Assembly (NCBI GenBank): GCA_026018925.1 | Contig: JAKSZU010000016.1 | Coordinates: 35,023,377 to 35,087,376 of the forward strand | DNA length: 64,000 nucleotides | Direction: 5' to 3' | Source of the DNA: Tupaia tana | Lineage: Eukaryota > Chordata > Mammalia > Scandentia > Tupaiidae | Shown: positions 21,966 to 33,625 of the stretch, piece by piece | How positions within the stretch are numbered: position 1 is the first letter of the stretch | Layout: each line of letters starts with the position of its first letter | Notes under the pieces: generated by a model | Told to the model about the DNA's origin: nothing | Seen by the model: the letters and a program-made list of their open reading frames with translations, nothing else | The model's database searches: none | Position numbers and translations under genes: made by a program

Positions 21966-22517
21966 AAGTTTTAGGCTATAACAAAATTGAATGGAAAGTA
22001 TGAGCTTCCATTTTGAACAGCTTCTTGGGAAATTCTTTTGTACTAAAATCAACTGCTTTGAGATGTAGCCTTCGAGAGTGCATGCAAATAAAGTTTCATT
22101 TTTTTCTGCTTTCCTCTGATACCATTGTCACTCTGGAAGCCAATGGGCACTGTTAAGCAAAAATAGCATTGGTATGCTACTATGTTGGATGCCTTAAAAC
22201 CCTCATTTCAGACAAGGCTTTCACAAATGCCACGTCTAGTTCCAAGACTTTGAGTCTAAGAATTGGTCAATTTGTGATGCCACTTGCTGTTACAAATCTT
22301 ACATAAGTATTGGATTTATCACATATTTTCTTTTATGATTGATGATTAGCCTGTTAAGCATTCTGTTAAAGTAATTTTAGTGGAGGCCCTAGAGATTATA
22401 ACATTCAAACTAATTAGCATCCCAAGAATTAGTACTTCTACCACTTTCTGGACAATGAAAGGAACATAGATCACTTCATTTACTGTCCTGCTTTTTCGAA
22501 GAGTTACCTTGCTGTGT
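21493..22517. other. Downstream of TUBAL3; poly(T) 21925-21961
   Basis: Mostly unassigned, with one long T homopolymer. AATAAA signals for the + strand occur at about 21549 and 22086. Confidence 0.45.
22086..22091 (+). terminator. Candidate polyadenylation signal of TUBAL3
   Basis: GCAAATAAAGTTTCATTTTT: an AATAAA followed by a T-rich stretch, a usual arrangement. The one at about 21549 lacks such a context. The true site cannot be decided from sequence alone. Confidence 0.3.
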
Positions 22518-22546
22518 TTTTCTTTTTTTTGCTAAAGGGTGCATGC

Positions 22547-22600
<54 letters not shown>

Positions 22601-22798
22601 AAAGCAAGAAAGCACTCCCCATGGAGGATGGTCATGCTGTAATCCCTTCTCCTCCATCTCTCCCTCCTTTCAGGGTATTGGGTATGCAGGCACATGCTCT
22701 TGGTATGTGTTTGTTTCAAGCCACTGGTATAGAACTTGAACTGTGTGGCTGGCCATGTGGGATCCAGCCTCTTTAACCATTATGCTATGAGCTGACCT
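22518..22798 (-). mobile_element. tRNA-SINE family C with (GA)n
   Basis: TTTTGCTAAAGGGTGCATG, a GA run at 22551-22598, and GGATCCAGCCTCTTTAACCA near the end. Confidence 0.8.
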
Positions 22799-22829
22799 GC
22801 TACCTCATATTACAATAATATACATTTTA

Positions 22830-23400
22830 AACCTCACATAACTTTGATTATTATTATTGTTTTTAGCAGTGGATATTTGCTTAGTTTTACCCTCATAGTT
22901 ACTCTCTGGTGCTCTTTTTTTTTTTTTCTTACATTGCTATGCTTCCCTTCTGATGAAAGAACTCCCTTTAGTATTCTTTTAATGTGGATTGGCTGTCAGA
23001 TAATCCTCTCAAGTTTTTTTCCTTCTAAATGTATTTGTGTTACTTTCATCTTTATTTATTTATTTTTTTTTTGGAGAGATTTTCGCTATAGGGTGCGTGC
23101 GCTCGCCAGGCAGACAGAGAGAGACAGAGAGACAGAAAGTGAGAAATCACCCCCCAGGGGGGATGGTCACACCGCAATCCCTTCTCCTCCATTCTCCTCT
23201 CGGGATCTTGGGCACGCACGCACACGCGCCCAGCGTGAGTTTTAAGCCACCGGGTCCCGGACGCGAACAGCGGTCGACTACGTGGGAGTCCAGCAACATA
23301 GCCATTACGCTAACTGCTGGTTCCCTTACTTTCATCTTTGATGGATTTTTCTTGGGATATAGAATTCTAGGTTGATGGTTTTATTTTGTCTTGTTTTTTG
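22830..23400 (-). mobile_element. L1M LINE fragment, interrupted by a family A SINE
   Basis: Sequences such as GAACTCCCTTTAGTATTC and, after the SINE, GGGATATAGAATTCTAGGTTG are typical of ancient L1M copies read on the reverse strand. Confidence 0.6.
23062..23325 (-). mobile_element. tRNA-SINE family A, young, nested in L1M
   Basis: CpG-rich body (GCACGCACGCACACGCGCCC). The word TTACTTTCATCTTT flanks it on both sides. Confidence 0.93.
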
Positions 23401-23401
23401 T

Positions 23402-23650
23402 TTTAAAAAATTGCCAGAGGGCATGTGCACTTGCTAGAGGCAATCAGGGAGAGAGGGAGAAGGTACCCTATCCACCCCCAATGGGGTATGGTCATGCTGC
23501 AATCCCTCGCCTTCATTTCTCCATCCCATTGCGATTTGGGGAAAGCATGCATAAGCCCCTGGTGTGTTTTTTTAAGTTACCAGAGCCAGGATTTGAACTA
23601 CAGTTGGCTTTGTGTGATCCAGTTTCCTTAACTGGCTATGGGGCCACCCT
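23402..23650 (-). mobile_element. tRNA-SINE family C
   Basis: AAAATTGCCAGAGGGCATG start; ends GATCCAGTTTCCTTAAC and GGGGCCACCC. Confidence 0.75.
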
Positions 23651-23719
23651 CTCTCTCTTGAGTCTTACATTGGAATTTCCATCCGCTTACTGGATCTATT
23701 ATCCCAGATGATTTATCGA

Positions 23720-24425
23720 CACTTAAGTTTAACTTCTTCCTAGAAAAACTTAACATTGTCCTCAAAACAAATCTGCTCATCTTTTCAGTGTTCTCCATCT
23801 TGTTTACGTATGTCATTATCTTCCTACTTAACCAGGCTCTAAACAACACTTATTTTTTACTCTCCTTCCACATCTTGCTCTCTATATAGAATTAATTCCT
23901 ACTAATTCTACTTCTATAATGTTTCCAGAAGCCATCCCTTCTTTTTCTTCAGGTCATCAAATCTTCTCTCCTAAACAGTGCACTTGTATCTAAATGCCTT
24001 GTGTGTTTCATTTTGTCTTCCTGACCCTTCCTGCACAATACTCTGAAGATTCTGCAGCATAGCTTACAAAAGTTTCAGTGATTTCCCATTGCCTTGGCAT
24101 AGGTCTCAACTCCTGCATTTGGTGTTCAGATCCCGTCCCAGCTAGTTCCAGCATAGATTTTGAATCCCATCTTTTGTTGTGATCTTGTGCATTCATTTCA
24201 AACAGGATTGCTCCCCTTTTCCTAGCCTGCATTTCTCTCTCTCGCCTCTGCGTTAGCTCCCTCTTTTCCTCTATGACCATGTGATAAAATTACAGTTCAA
24301 ATACCACCTGCTTCATGAAGCCTCTTGGGATTCTGCTTTCTAGTGTCCTCTTTGAGCTGCTAGAACAGTGTACAACATCCATTTACTCCAACCCAGAACT
24401 TATGGATAGTGACGATATGCAAAGA
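23720..24425 (+). mobile_element. L2 LINE fragment
   Basis: Pyrimidine-rich sequence with GTTTCAGTGATTTCCCATTGCC and ATACCACCTGCTTCATGAAGCC in L2 sense order. Confidence 0.65.
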
Positions 24426-24438
24426 AATACGTAACTGG

Positions 24439-24697
24439 GCAAGGCTCAAGGACTAGTGGTTAAAGGATCCGGATCCCACATGGTGGACTGCATGGTTCGA
24501 ATCCTAGCCCTGGTGGCTTGGAAGACATGTTGGATACAAGTGTGTGTATGCTTCAAATTCGAAAAGCGGGAAAAACAGAGGAGAAGGGATCGTGGCATGA
24601 ACATGCCCCATTGGGGGTGCTTTCTCCATCTCATTTTCTCATTGTGCCCCTGTCTCTTTCTGGAGAGCATATCTGCCCTCTGTCAAATTAAAAAAAA
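24439..24697 (+). mobile_element. tRNA-SINE family C
   Basis: Nearly complete sense copy: GGATCCGGATCCCACATGG head, TGGTTCGAATCC B box, GCCCCATTGGGGGTGC, and a CTGTCAAATTAAAAAAA end. Confidence 0.85.
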
Positions 24698-24917
24698 TTA
24701 CTATATTGAACAAATTGTAATGAGCACTCATTGATAAGAAATATTTTTCATTGTATAACCCACATAATGCTTCACACTTTTATTAGGATTTTACTAAATA
24801 AAAAACAATTTTAATGTCCATGAGTTGTTTCTCTCTTCAGCCACTGGAGGGCACTAATTGTATGCTTAAATAACACTACTCAGTTAATACTAGGTTTTGG
24901 TACTGTGGAGAGCGCGA

Positions 24918-24943
24918 TTGTGTGTGTGTGTGTGTGTGTGTGT
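24918..24943. repeat. (TG)n microsatellite
   Basis: Thirteen TG units. Confidence 0.95.
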
Positions 24944-25044
24944 ACACGTGTGCATTTATGCATCCAGAAGATCATTTGTACTTTTTTGTTTGTTTTTAAA
25001 AGTTAATACTTTACTAAAGTTAAGGTGAAAAACCTAATTATTAT

Positions 25045-25345
25045 TTTTCTTTCTTTCTTTCTTTTTTTTTTTTTTTTTTTTTTTTTTGGAGAGTTTTTGC
25101 TGTAGGGCGCTTGTGCTTGCCAGAAAGACAGAAAGAGACAGAGAGAGACAGAAAGCGAGAAATCAACCCCCGTCCCTCCAGGGGGGATGGTTATGCCACA
25201 ATCCCTTCTCCATTCTTCTCTCAGGACCTTGGGCATGCACGCACACACAACCGGTGTGTGTTTAAGCTACTGGGTCTGGGACTTGAACCTTGGTCAACTA
25301 CGTGGGAGTCCAGCGACACAGCCATTATGCTAACTGCTGGTCCCC
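25045..25345 (-). mobile_element. tRNA-SINE family A, young
   Basis: (TTTC)n plus poly(T), body ending CTGCTGGTCCC. CCTAATTATT is repeated on both sides. Confidence 0.92.
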
Positions 25346-25380
25346 CTAATTATTTCTTAAGATTTAAAGCTCAGCTTATG

Positions 25381-25513
25381 GGGGCCAGCAGGTGGTATGA
25401 TGGTTGACCATGGTTTGAGTCCTGGACCTGGCAGCTTACTTTCTCTCTCTCTCACTCTGTCCCTCTCTGGTCAAATTAAAATAAATAAATAAAGATAAAT
25501 AAAAATAATTATT
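25381..25513 (+). mobile_element. tRNA-SINE family B, internally shortened
   Basis: GGGGCCAGCAGGTGG head lacking the TGGACTCCC part, then CTCTCTCTCACTC and an AAATAAATAAA tail. Target duplication AAAGCTCAGCTTATG / AAAGTTCAGCTTATG. Confidence 0.88.
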
Positions 25514-25783
25514 AAAGTTCAGCTTATGAATCTATAAGCCTAGCAAATTTATATAAACACCTTTAAAGGGAATTCATATAAATTTTTGGTCTCTTCTGTA
25601 CTCTTAATGTTCTTACATATTTTAGATAGTATGTAAATTTAATATATTATACTTTCTTTTAAGGACTTTAATTGTCTGACAAACTTATCCTAAGTACCTT
25701 AAGTAATTCTTTAAAAATATAATTTAATAAAGTAAATACAATGATTAAACATTTTTAAGTATTGCAAAACTGTCTATAAACTA

Positions 25784-25862
25784 TTCGGTTGCCGGAAAAG
25801 TTATGATGCATTTTTATATAGAAAAACAGAAGCAATATGGCCTGATTTCTCCGACAACCTAA
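25784..25862. mobile_element. 79-bp palindromic mariner-like MITE, family M1, copy 1
   Basis: Begins TTCGGTTGCCGGAAAAG and ends TCCGACAACCTAA; the ends are inverted repeats of TTAGGTTGTC(A/C)GAAAAGT. Flanked by TA on both sides (25782-25783 and 25863-25864). Same length as the copy at 56867. Confidence 0.8.
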
Positions 25863-25879
25863 TAGTTGGATATTTTTGT

Positions 25880-26091
25880 CCTTATGCACAATAGAGTGCA
25901 TGCACTCATGTACGAGAGAGAACACCTCGCAGGATCTGGTGATGCTGGGAAACCCTTCCTCTAGCTCTCTAGCCTCCTGGATTTTGGATACTTGTATATA
26001 TACATGGTGTGTTCTGGCTGACCAGGCCAGAGACTTGTACTGTGGTCACTATGTGGGATCCGGCTTCTCTGGAGCAGCTCATTACCACTGC
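25880..26091 (-). mobile_element. tRNA-SINE family C, truncated by the next SINE
   Basis: AATAGAGTGCATGCACTCATG, ATTTTGGATACTTG, and a TATGTGGGATCCGGCTTC head. The expected end is cut by the following copy. Confidence 0.65.
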
Positions 26092-26130
26092 TAGAGGACT
26101 TGTGTACTTGCTAGAGAGAGAGAGAGAGAG

Positions 26131-26180
<50 letters not shown>

Positions 26181-26388
26181 AAACCCCAAAAACCTCCCAA
26201 AGTGGTGTGGTCACACCACAATCCCTTTCCCTCCATTTTGCCTTTCTGCTAGGATTTTGGGCACACACACTCAAGCACCGCTAGTGTGTTTTTCAAGTCA
26301 CTAAGGTCAGGATTCAAACTGTGGTTGGCCAAGTGGAAACTGGCTGGGAATGCACAGTGCTTAGCCACTGTGCTATGGGGCTGGCCCT
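26092..26388 (-). mobile_element. tRNA-SINE family C with (GA)n
   Basis: GACTTGTGTACTTGC, a GA run at 26114-26175, GGATTTTGGGCACACAC, ending GCTATGGGGCTGGCCC. Confidence 0.78.
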
Positions 26389-26574
26389 AGATGATTATGA
26401 TTACTTTTGAACTTAAGATCACAAAAATAAATTATGTAATCAATTTACATATTTAAAATTAGAATTACAATAACTATGATTCTATTAGGTTAGACACTGT
26501 AGTTTAAAATATTATAAATATTGTGTTTTAAAAGGCAAATATACACAGATTTGTTATTGCAAAAACTTCAGTCC

Positions 26575-27430
26575 ATCCTTATTTAATTTACTCATTCACC
26601 AATTATTTATTGATCACCTATCATGTGTTGATCATCCCCTATAACCACTTGAAATACAGCACCAAACAAAACAAAAATAGTCCCTGTTTCATGAAGTTTA
26701 TATAGTAATGAAGGTGGGGGTATGAAAGGTAATCAACATAACTAAATATAGTATGCTGCCTGTTAAAAGGGGAAAACTAGAGCACAGTTTGGGGGAAAGA
26801 CTTACAGTTTTAAATAGAGTGGTCATTGGGGTCTCTACAGAAAGAACATTTGACAAGGACTTCAAGGAGGAGAAGTAACAGAGAGCATGAAGGTATCTAG
26901 AGGAAGAACATACCTGGCAATAGGAACCAGAGAAGGATATTCAGAAAAAGCAGTCATTGGTGGAGACAGAAACTGTATGGCATCCTGAAAGCCAAGTTGG
27001 ACAAACTACACCAGGAAGGATATTTATCTCAGAGGTCAAATGATGCTTATAGGTCAGTGCTGAGACATGGCTTGAGTCTGGACCACAGGATTTGGCAATG
27101 TAGAGGTCTTGGGTGCTGTTGATGAGAGGATTCCTGGCTTCCTGACAGAAGGTGATTTTATAAAGAATGAGAGAAGTGAGCATGCAGAGGAATCATCCCA
27201 AGAGTTTTGTTGTGAAAGGGAGTAGAATGATTGGCTACTGTAGGGAAAAGGTGTCAGGAATTTTTGTTTTTAAAAATGAATTTGGATGCTGTGTGAGTAA
27301 TGTGAATGATGTGAGAGAAAGAAGGGAAAGTTGTTGGATTGATGTGTTAAGTGAGTGGGAGAGGATGGAAACAGAGATGTATAACCCAAAGCATGCACAG
27401 ATAGTCCATCTAACTTAATAGAAATGAAGG
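26575..27430 (-). mobile_element. L2 LINE, left part of a split copy
   Basis: CACCTATCATGTGTTGATCAT, CCCTGTTTCATGAAGTTTATA and TTTGGCAATGTAGAGGTCTTG follow L2 order on the reverse strand. The element continues after the inserted L1 at 29195. Confidence 0.75.
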
Positions 27431-28314
27431 CAGAGTATATGAGTACTCACACTCTAAGGGTGATGGAATTTTTGTAAATTTTTATTTCTGAAACATTTTT
27501 TCTTTTCTGTTCATAGTAATTGTACATATTTGGGATACAAGGTGATCGGGTACAATGTGATGTTTCAGTACATGTATACAAAATATAATGATCAAATTAG
27601 GGTAATTAACATATCATCTCCCCTGCCCTTCCTAGCCTCTGGTAACCATTGCTCTACTCTGTACTTCTACAAGATCAACAGTTTTAGATTCTATATATAA
27701 GTGAGACCATATGGTATTTGTCTTTCTGTGCCTGGCTTTACTTACTTCAAATAAGTGTTCTTTAGGACCATAAGTGTTGCTGCAAATGACAAGATCTCTT
27801 CCTTTTTTATGACTAAATAGTACTCTATTATGTACATATACCACAGATTATTCATTTCATCAGTTGATGGTCCCTTAGGTTGATTCCATATTTTGGCTAT
27901 TCTGAATAATGCTGCAAAAAAAGTAAAAGTATAGATAGCTCTTTGACTTACTGATTTCTTTTCCTTGTAAATATATCCAATGGTATTATTGCTGGGCCAA
28001 ATGGTAGTTGTATTTTGAATTTTTGGAGAAAATACTGTTTTCCATAATGGCTGTATTAATTTACATTCCCAACAACAGTGTGTATGTGTTCTTTATTCTC
28101 TATATTCTTGCCAACATTTGTTATCTTTTGATAGTAGTCATTCTAATAGGTTTGAGGAGATATCTCATTATAGTTTTGATTTGAATTTCACTGATATTTA
28201 GTGATATTGAGCATATTTTCATATATTTGTTGGCTATTTGTATGTATTTTTTGAGAAATAGCTATTTAAGTCTTCTTCTCTTGTCTATTTACCTGTTAAT
28301 ATCTACTATATTTA

Positions 28315-28567
28315 TTTTTTAATTGGCAGAGGGCACATGTACCTGCTAAAAAAAGACAAAAAGAGAGAAGGAGAGGGAAAAGGCACCCTCCCAATCAGGT
28401 GTGATCATGCCACAATATCTTCTCCTCCATTTCTTTTGAGATTTTGGGTGGGTACACATACGTATGTAACCAGTTTGCTTTTCAAGCCACCATATAGAGG
28501 AGCTGCATGAGACTTGAATCAGCCATGTGGGATCCAACTTCTTTAACCACCAGGCTATGGGCTGGTC
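28315..28567 (-). mobile_element. tRNA-SINE family C, nested in L1
   Basis: TTTAATTGGCAGAGGGCAC start, GGATCCAACTTCTTTAACCA head, ending GGGCTGGTC. Confidence 0.8.
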
Positions 28568-28630
28568 TTCTGCCCATTTTTACATTGCATTTTTAAATTT
28601 TATTATTTTTTTAAGAGAGATTTTCTTTTT

Positions 28631-28795
28631 CAGAACCAGTAGGTGGCATGGTGCTGGACACTCTCACATGGCCACCCATGGTTTGAGTCCCAGACCTGGT
28701 GGCTTGCTTTCTCACCTTCTCCCTCTTTCTCTCTCTGTGTGTGTTTCTCTCTGGTCAAATTAAAATAAATGAATGAATAAATAAAATTAAATAAT
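28631..28795 (+). mobile_element. tRNA-SINE family B, nested
   Basis: CAGAACCAGTAGGTGGCATGG head, CTTGCTTTCTCACC, CTCTCTGTGTGTGTTTC, and an AAATAAATGAATG tail. Confidence 0.8.
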
Positions 28796-28797
28796 AC

Positions 28798-29066
28798 TTT
28801 TTTTTAACAAAAGAGAGAGTTTTTTTGCTATAGAGCATGTGTGCTCACTGGAGAGACAGAGAGAGACAGAGAGACAGAAAGCAAGAACTCACTCCTCTAG
28901 GGGACTGGTTGTGTCACAATTCCTTCTCCTCCATTTTCCTCTCAGGATCTTGGGCATGCATGCACATGTGCCCAGCATGAGTTTTAAGCTGCCTGGTCTG
29001 GGACTTGAACTGTAGTCAAGTACGTGGGAGTCCAGTAATGCAACTGTTATGCCATCTGCTGGTCTT
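28798..29066 (-). mobile_element. tRNA-SINE family A, older, nested
   Basis: T-rich start, TTTTTTGCTATAGAGCATG, body ending CATCTGCTGGTC. A short piece at 28612-28630 (AAGAGAGATTTTC) may belong to it, separated by the family B insertion. Confidence 0.75.
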
Positions 29067-29194
29067 TTAAATGGGATTTTCTTTGTTGTTGTTGAGTCAT
29101 TTGAGTTCCTTATATATTTCGGATATTAAAATCTTGTCATATATATAGTTACAAAAATATACTCCCATTCTGTAGGTTGCCTCTTTGTTAAACA

Positions 29195-29427
29195 TCCCAT
29201 TTTCTTAGTGAAATAGGAAGCAAGGTCACCAACTGAGATCTAAAGGGAGAGGATATATTAGAAGTTTGAGGAGAGAAGAAAAATGAAGGAAAGTCTAGGA
29301 TAGCAGGGATGTGAAAAATGTAAGGAAGTGTGATACCCTTGTTAGAGAGCAAACAGAGTCCATTTAAGTAGTCCAGTGAAAATTTTAAAGTGAGATCAAT
29401 CAGCGTTTATGTACGTATTTTTAAAAC
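29195..29427 (-). mobile_element. L2 LINE, continuation after the L1 insertion
   Basis: AGTGAAATAGGAAGCAAGGTC and GTGAGATCAATCAGCGTTTA are the next blocks in the same L2 order as the left part at 26575-27430. Confidence 0.7.
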
Positions 29428-29662
29428 AAATTTATATATTTCTTTCATGAGAGAGACACACAGAGACAGAGAGAGGGAAAGATAAAGAGATAGGAATTCT
29501 CCCTAAAGGTCTTCAGGATACAATCCACCCCTAGTCTCAGCCAGCCTGAATCTCGGGCATGTGTGTATACACCCAGGGTACTCATGGAGGTCCGAGGATG
29601 CAAATTCAGGACCTTTCCCATGTGGGTCCAGTTGTGTTACCACTGCACCACTGCCTGGCTCT
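29428..29662 (-). mobile_element. tRNA-SINE family D, reference copy
   Basis: Read on the reverse strand: the head GAGCCAGGCAGTGGTGCAG with GTAACAC, a middle with CCCGAGATTCAGG, and a CT-rich part ending in an A-rich tail. Distinct from families A-C. Confidence 0.82.
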
Positions 29663-29667
29663 ATCCG

Positions 29668-30500
29668 TGTGTGTATGTTTTAAGCTATGTTAATTTTCAG
29701 TGTTCAAAGGCAGGATAATGGAGTGTTTGAATTAATCAGGATTTAATCAATAAGACAAAGTAAAATAGAGAAATACAAGTGCATACAAGAAAGCAGTTAT
29801 AATACAGGCTACGGCAGTTAGACTGGCAAGGGTAGAAGAGAAATTGAGAGGTAAGGGATGAGGAACAGTGGAAAACCAGCAGGCTTAGTGAATTAGGTTT
29901 TAGTGGAGCTAAAAGAGTGTGGGAATGGAACCCTAGAAAGAATGACTTGACTTGGCAGCTTTAAAAACATGTCAGAGTGCATGTGCATGAATGCCCAAAA
30001 TCCCAAGAGGAGAATGGAGGAGAGGGGATTGCAATGTGGTCATCTCTGGTGAAGGGTGATTTCTCACTTTCTCTTTCACTCTCTTCTGGCAAGCACATGT
30101 GCCTGATAGCAAAAACTAGAACAAAATTCAACAAGCTGGGAAGATTGACAGTAGTGGTCAGAAAGTATATGATTATTAATGACAAAGGTCAGGCAACAGT
30201 CATGGGAGGGAGAGGTGAGATGGGACAGAAAATGGGATCAGGGAAATAGAGGAATTTTAAGAACTGAGGATCCAGGGTGCTGGAGAGGCCATCTACATGA
30301 AATCACCAAAAATGATGATGGGAACATGTTTGAGATATCAATAAACCAAGAACTAAAATGATCAAGAGATGGGGTGGACTGACTAGGGTGTTGGTAGATG
30401 ACAACAGTGATGGGGGTGAGGGAGATTCAGTCTGATGATATGAGGGTCAAACTGAGACCTGATGGTTCACGAAGGAAGGAGGGAAAATATTAAATACACT
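29668..30500 (-). mobile_element. L2 LINE, further continuation
   Basis: AGGCAGGATAATGGAGTG and purine-rich L2-like sequence, with a family A fragment at 29950-30117. Assignment weaker toward the right end. Confidence 0.45.
29950..30117 (+). mobile_element. tRNA-SINE family A, 5'-truncated
   Basis: Starts within the middle (GGCAGCTTTAAAAAC) and runs to GATAGCAAAAACT. The tRNA head is missing. Confidence 0.75.
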
Positions 30501-31682
30501 TAATTTTGGAGAAAAGATGTCATTCCATAATTTTGGGCTTGCCTCTGTAAGGTAAATTTTTTATCTTTTGCCTTTCTCAGTTTGCTGAATCACTTTAATG
30601 ATATTGAGCAGGCTGTGAGTGGTTCTTTGCGATCCTCATGGAACCTGCAGAACCCCAGCAACAGTCTATAGACAGAACTCCATTAATTAAAGAATGAGGT
30701 GGTCTCTAGCCCACTCTTAGCTTTGAGTCATGTTACTATCTAATTTTCATGTCAGATTATATCCTTAATTCTTACAAATCTAGCTAGCTCTACCATTTGA
30801 TTCGATTTTGTATTTCTTTGGCTCTTGATATATGTAAATATCTTTTCAGTTTAATATGATGTACTTTTGGACTTGCATGCATCCCATTTCTTGGAATTAC
30901 AAAAAGTGTCTGATGGAATGCTACACATCACCCTGGCTTTCCCCGATTATTTGGTTACAGCTTTCAGAATGATTGTACTGTCATGAAGCAGGCACCTTTG
31001 TTTGCTGTTGATATTTTGTTTTCAGGATTTCTTATTAGATAGAACATCTAGAGATCATGTCTCCCATCCAGTTTTCTTGACCTTGGAGGAGGTTAGCTTG
31101 GTCATTGATCCTCATTTTATTTTGAAAAGAGAACTTAAACTAATTTTTGAAGGGAGATAAACTGATACAAATAACCCAAAAGAGTTTGTGTTGAAAATTT
31201 CCATGCATACAAACCTGTTCTGATTGAAAAAACAAAAACTTCCCAAGTTTTATATTCTTATGTACCTCATATGCCTTTATTTTCATTCTTGTTTTAAAAA
31301 CTGCCTTATTTTTCTCTCTTCCGTGGGGCAAATTTATTTCCTGATGGTGATAAATTGATGCTTTAGTGTTTTGTTGGCCCCAAGATTCTTATTGATTCTT
31401 GACAAGGTAAGATCACCACCTCTTTGGACTTATTCATTCCAATATCTCTACTGACACAGCTGACGAACTGTGATTATGGCTTAAATTTATATCTGCTTTA
31501 AAAAAAGGTCCTTATAGTCATGGTCTCTTGCAAATTTTTCTTTTAGGAAATTTACTAACCCTTATAAGATATTTTAACCTCTTTTTGTTTAAATTAAAAA
31601 ATATATATGGCACAATACCATGTTAATTTAACCCAGTTTAACTAGCCTTTCCTCAGTGGGTGTTTTCTCCTAGACAATTTCT
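30501..31682. other. Intergenic, unassigned
   Basis: AT-rich, no reading frame with recognisable content and no named repeat. Confidence 0.45.
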
Positions 31683-31963
31683 TTTTTTTAAAATTTTTTT
31701 TTTTTTTTGGAGAGGTTTTTTTCTATAGGGTGCGTGTGTTCGCCAGACAGACAGAGAGAGACAGAGAGACAGAAAGTGAGAAATCACCCCCTAGGGGGGA
31801 TGGCCACGCCGCAATCCCTTCTTCTCTGTTCTCCTCTCGGGATCTTGGGCATGCACGCACACACACCTGGCGTGAGTTTTAAGCCACCGGGTTCGAGACG
31901 CGAACCGCGGTCGACTACGTGGAAGTCTAGCAACATAGCCATTACGCTAACTGCTGGTCGCCC
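31683..31963 (-). mobile_element. tRNA-SINE family A, young
   Basis: CpG-rich (GACGCGAACCGCGGTCGAC). CCTAGACAATTTCT on the left and CCTAGACAGTTTCT on the right are the duplicated target. Confidence 0.93.
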
Positions 31964-32154
31964 TAGACAGTTTCTAACATGTCTACATATCATAGTTGCA
32001 GGACATAGAATAAGTTGTATTTCTCTGATAATATACTTAAATCAGAATCAAATACAGCCTATATTCAGAATATCTGAGACCTTTATGCATTGCCTTATTC
32101 ATGGGTAATTTCCTCTGCAAAATGCAGTAATGTTTAACTGAAAAACAAAAACAA

Positions 32155-32407
32155 GGGAACCAGCAGTTAGCGTAATGGCTATGTCGCTGGACTCCCACGT
32201 AGTCGACCGCGGTTTGCGTCCCGGACCCGGTGGCTTAAAACTCACGCCGGGCGCGTGTGTGTGCGTGCCCAAGATCCCAAGAGGAGAATGGAAGAGAAGG
32301 GATTGCGGCGTGACCATCCCCCCTGGAGGGTGATTTCTCGCTTTCTGTCTCTATGTCTCTCTCTGTCTGTCTGGCGAGCGCACGTGCCCTATAGTGAAAA
32401 ACCTCTC

Positions 32408-32443
<36 letters not shown>
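32155..32443 (+). mobile_element. tRNA-SINE family A, young, long A-tail
   Basis: Full-length CpG-rich copy with about 35 uninterrupted A at 32409-32443. Confidence 0.93.
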
Positions 32444-32445
<2 letters not shown>

Positions 32446-33489
32446 AAAAAAACCCAAAAAAACAAGAAAATACTAAGTAACCCTCTTCAGGCCTTTAACG
32501 ATATGGGACATATGAGGTAATTAGTAATGGTAATGAAGTCTGTTTGGAGACAGACACCAGGTAATTGACTGGATCCACTCACCAAATAATGTACTTGTTC
32601 ATGCACATCTGCCTTGCAGAATAATTCAGAACTGTGTTTTAAAAAAAGAAAAAGAAAAAGAAAAACAAAACAAAACCCGACAAATTATTGTATAGCAAGG
32701 ACTTGTGAAAAATCTCAATCATAATGTTAAATCCATGTGTTCTAAGAGCCTACTCCATCATTCAATAATTACCTGGACTTGTTATGTTCTAGTCAAAATC
32801 TCTTCAGCCACAGCAGCTCCCTATTAAATTGGATTGTTTGCTTCTTGACACTCATAATGCTATTCTTTCCCTGCTTGTTAATACTTCCCTGACTAAGAAG
32901 AAGATGGGGAGCCTGGGGATTTCTTCTTTTTAGGACACTAAGGATCCACATTAGCGCTCCCTTTGGAAAAAAAAAAAAAAAAGTGTTACAAAGTAAAATC
33001 AGGGCTAACAGATAAAAATGATGGTGACTCGTTTGTGAGGCTTCCTCTACCACTCAACCACTCACTCATTATTGGTGTTATTATGAACACATTCTCAGAA
33101 GCACCACCTGCTCTCAAATCAGAGTCTGATACTGCAGGCCCTCAAACTTGGCAGAACGCTGGGCTTGTGAAACAGGAGCTGTCCAGCAGGAAGCCGGTGT
33201 TTTCCCTACTGTTGTTGATGGCCACTTCTGCCTAGTTCATCACTCGTCTGCTTACTGCCCTACTTCAGTCATCTGTAAGGATCTGAAAGCGTACTAAACA
33301 TCAGACACACCTGCTGGGGCCATAGTAGTCATAACCCTGGTGTCTGTGTGGTGCTTTCCTAGCTCTTCCATGTTCGTAGTCGATTTGAGCCTCAGGATAG
33401 CCCTGGGAAGGAAGGACAGCTGATGTTTTCATGCCCTTGTGCAGATGGAAGGTCAGCATTCCATGGAGGAGTGAGACAGGTTCTGTGGC
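32444..33489. other. Intergenic, unassigned
   Basis: No gene recognised. The 90-codon frame at 32963-33235 begins in an A-run and shows no domain. Confidence 0.45.
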
Positions 33490-33625
33490 CAGAAAGATCT
33501 CAGTCTATCAGTTAAGAGCTGGGAGACCTCAGGCATGTTCCCTAATTTCTCTCGGCCTCAATCTCCAGCTTCAAAATGGAAAAACATAGCACCAACTTTG
33601 AAATGTACCTGTGGGGGTACGCTAA
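33490..33625 (+). mobile_element. MIR SINE
   Basis: GAGCTGGGAGACCTCAGGC, TCTCTCGGCCTCAATCTCC and CAAAATGGAAAAACATAGC in MIR order. Confidence 0.65.

Larger units (their letters stand above)
27455..29195 (-). mobile_element. L1 LINE 3' part, inserted in L2 and itself split by SINEs
   Basis: Reverse strand of the end of L1 ORF2 plus 3' UTR: AGGTTGATTCCATATTTTGG, TTTTCCATAATGGCTGTA, and after the SINEs CTCCCATTCTGTAGGTTGCC. Stops and indels show it is dead. SINEs at 28315-28567, 28631-28795 and 28798-29066 lie within. Confidence 0.88.
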
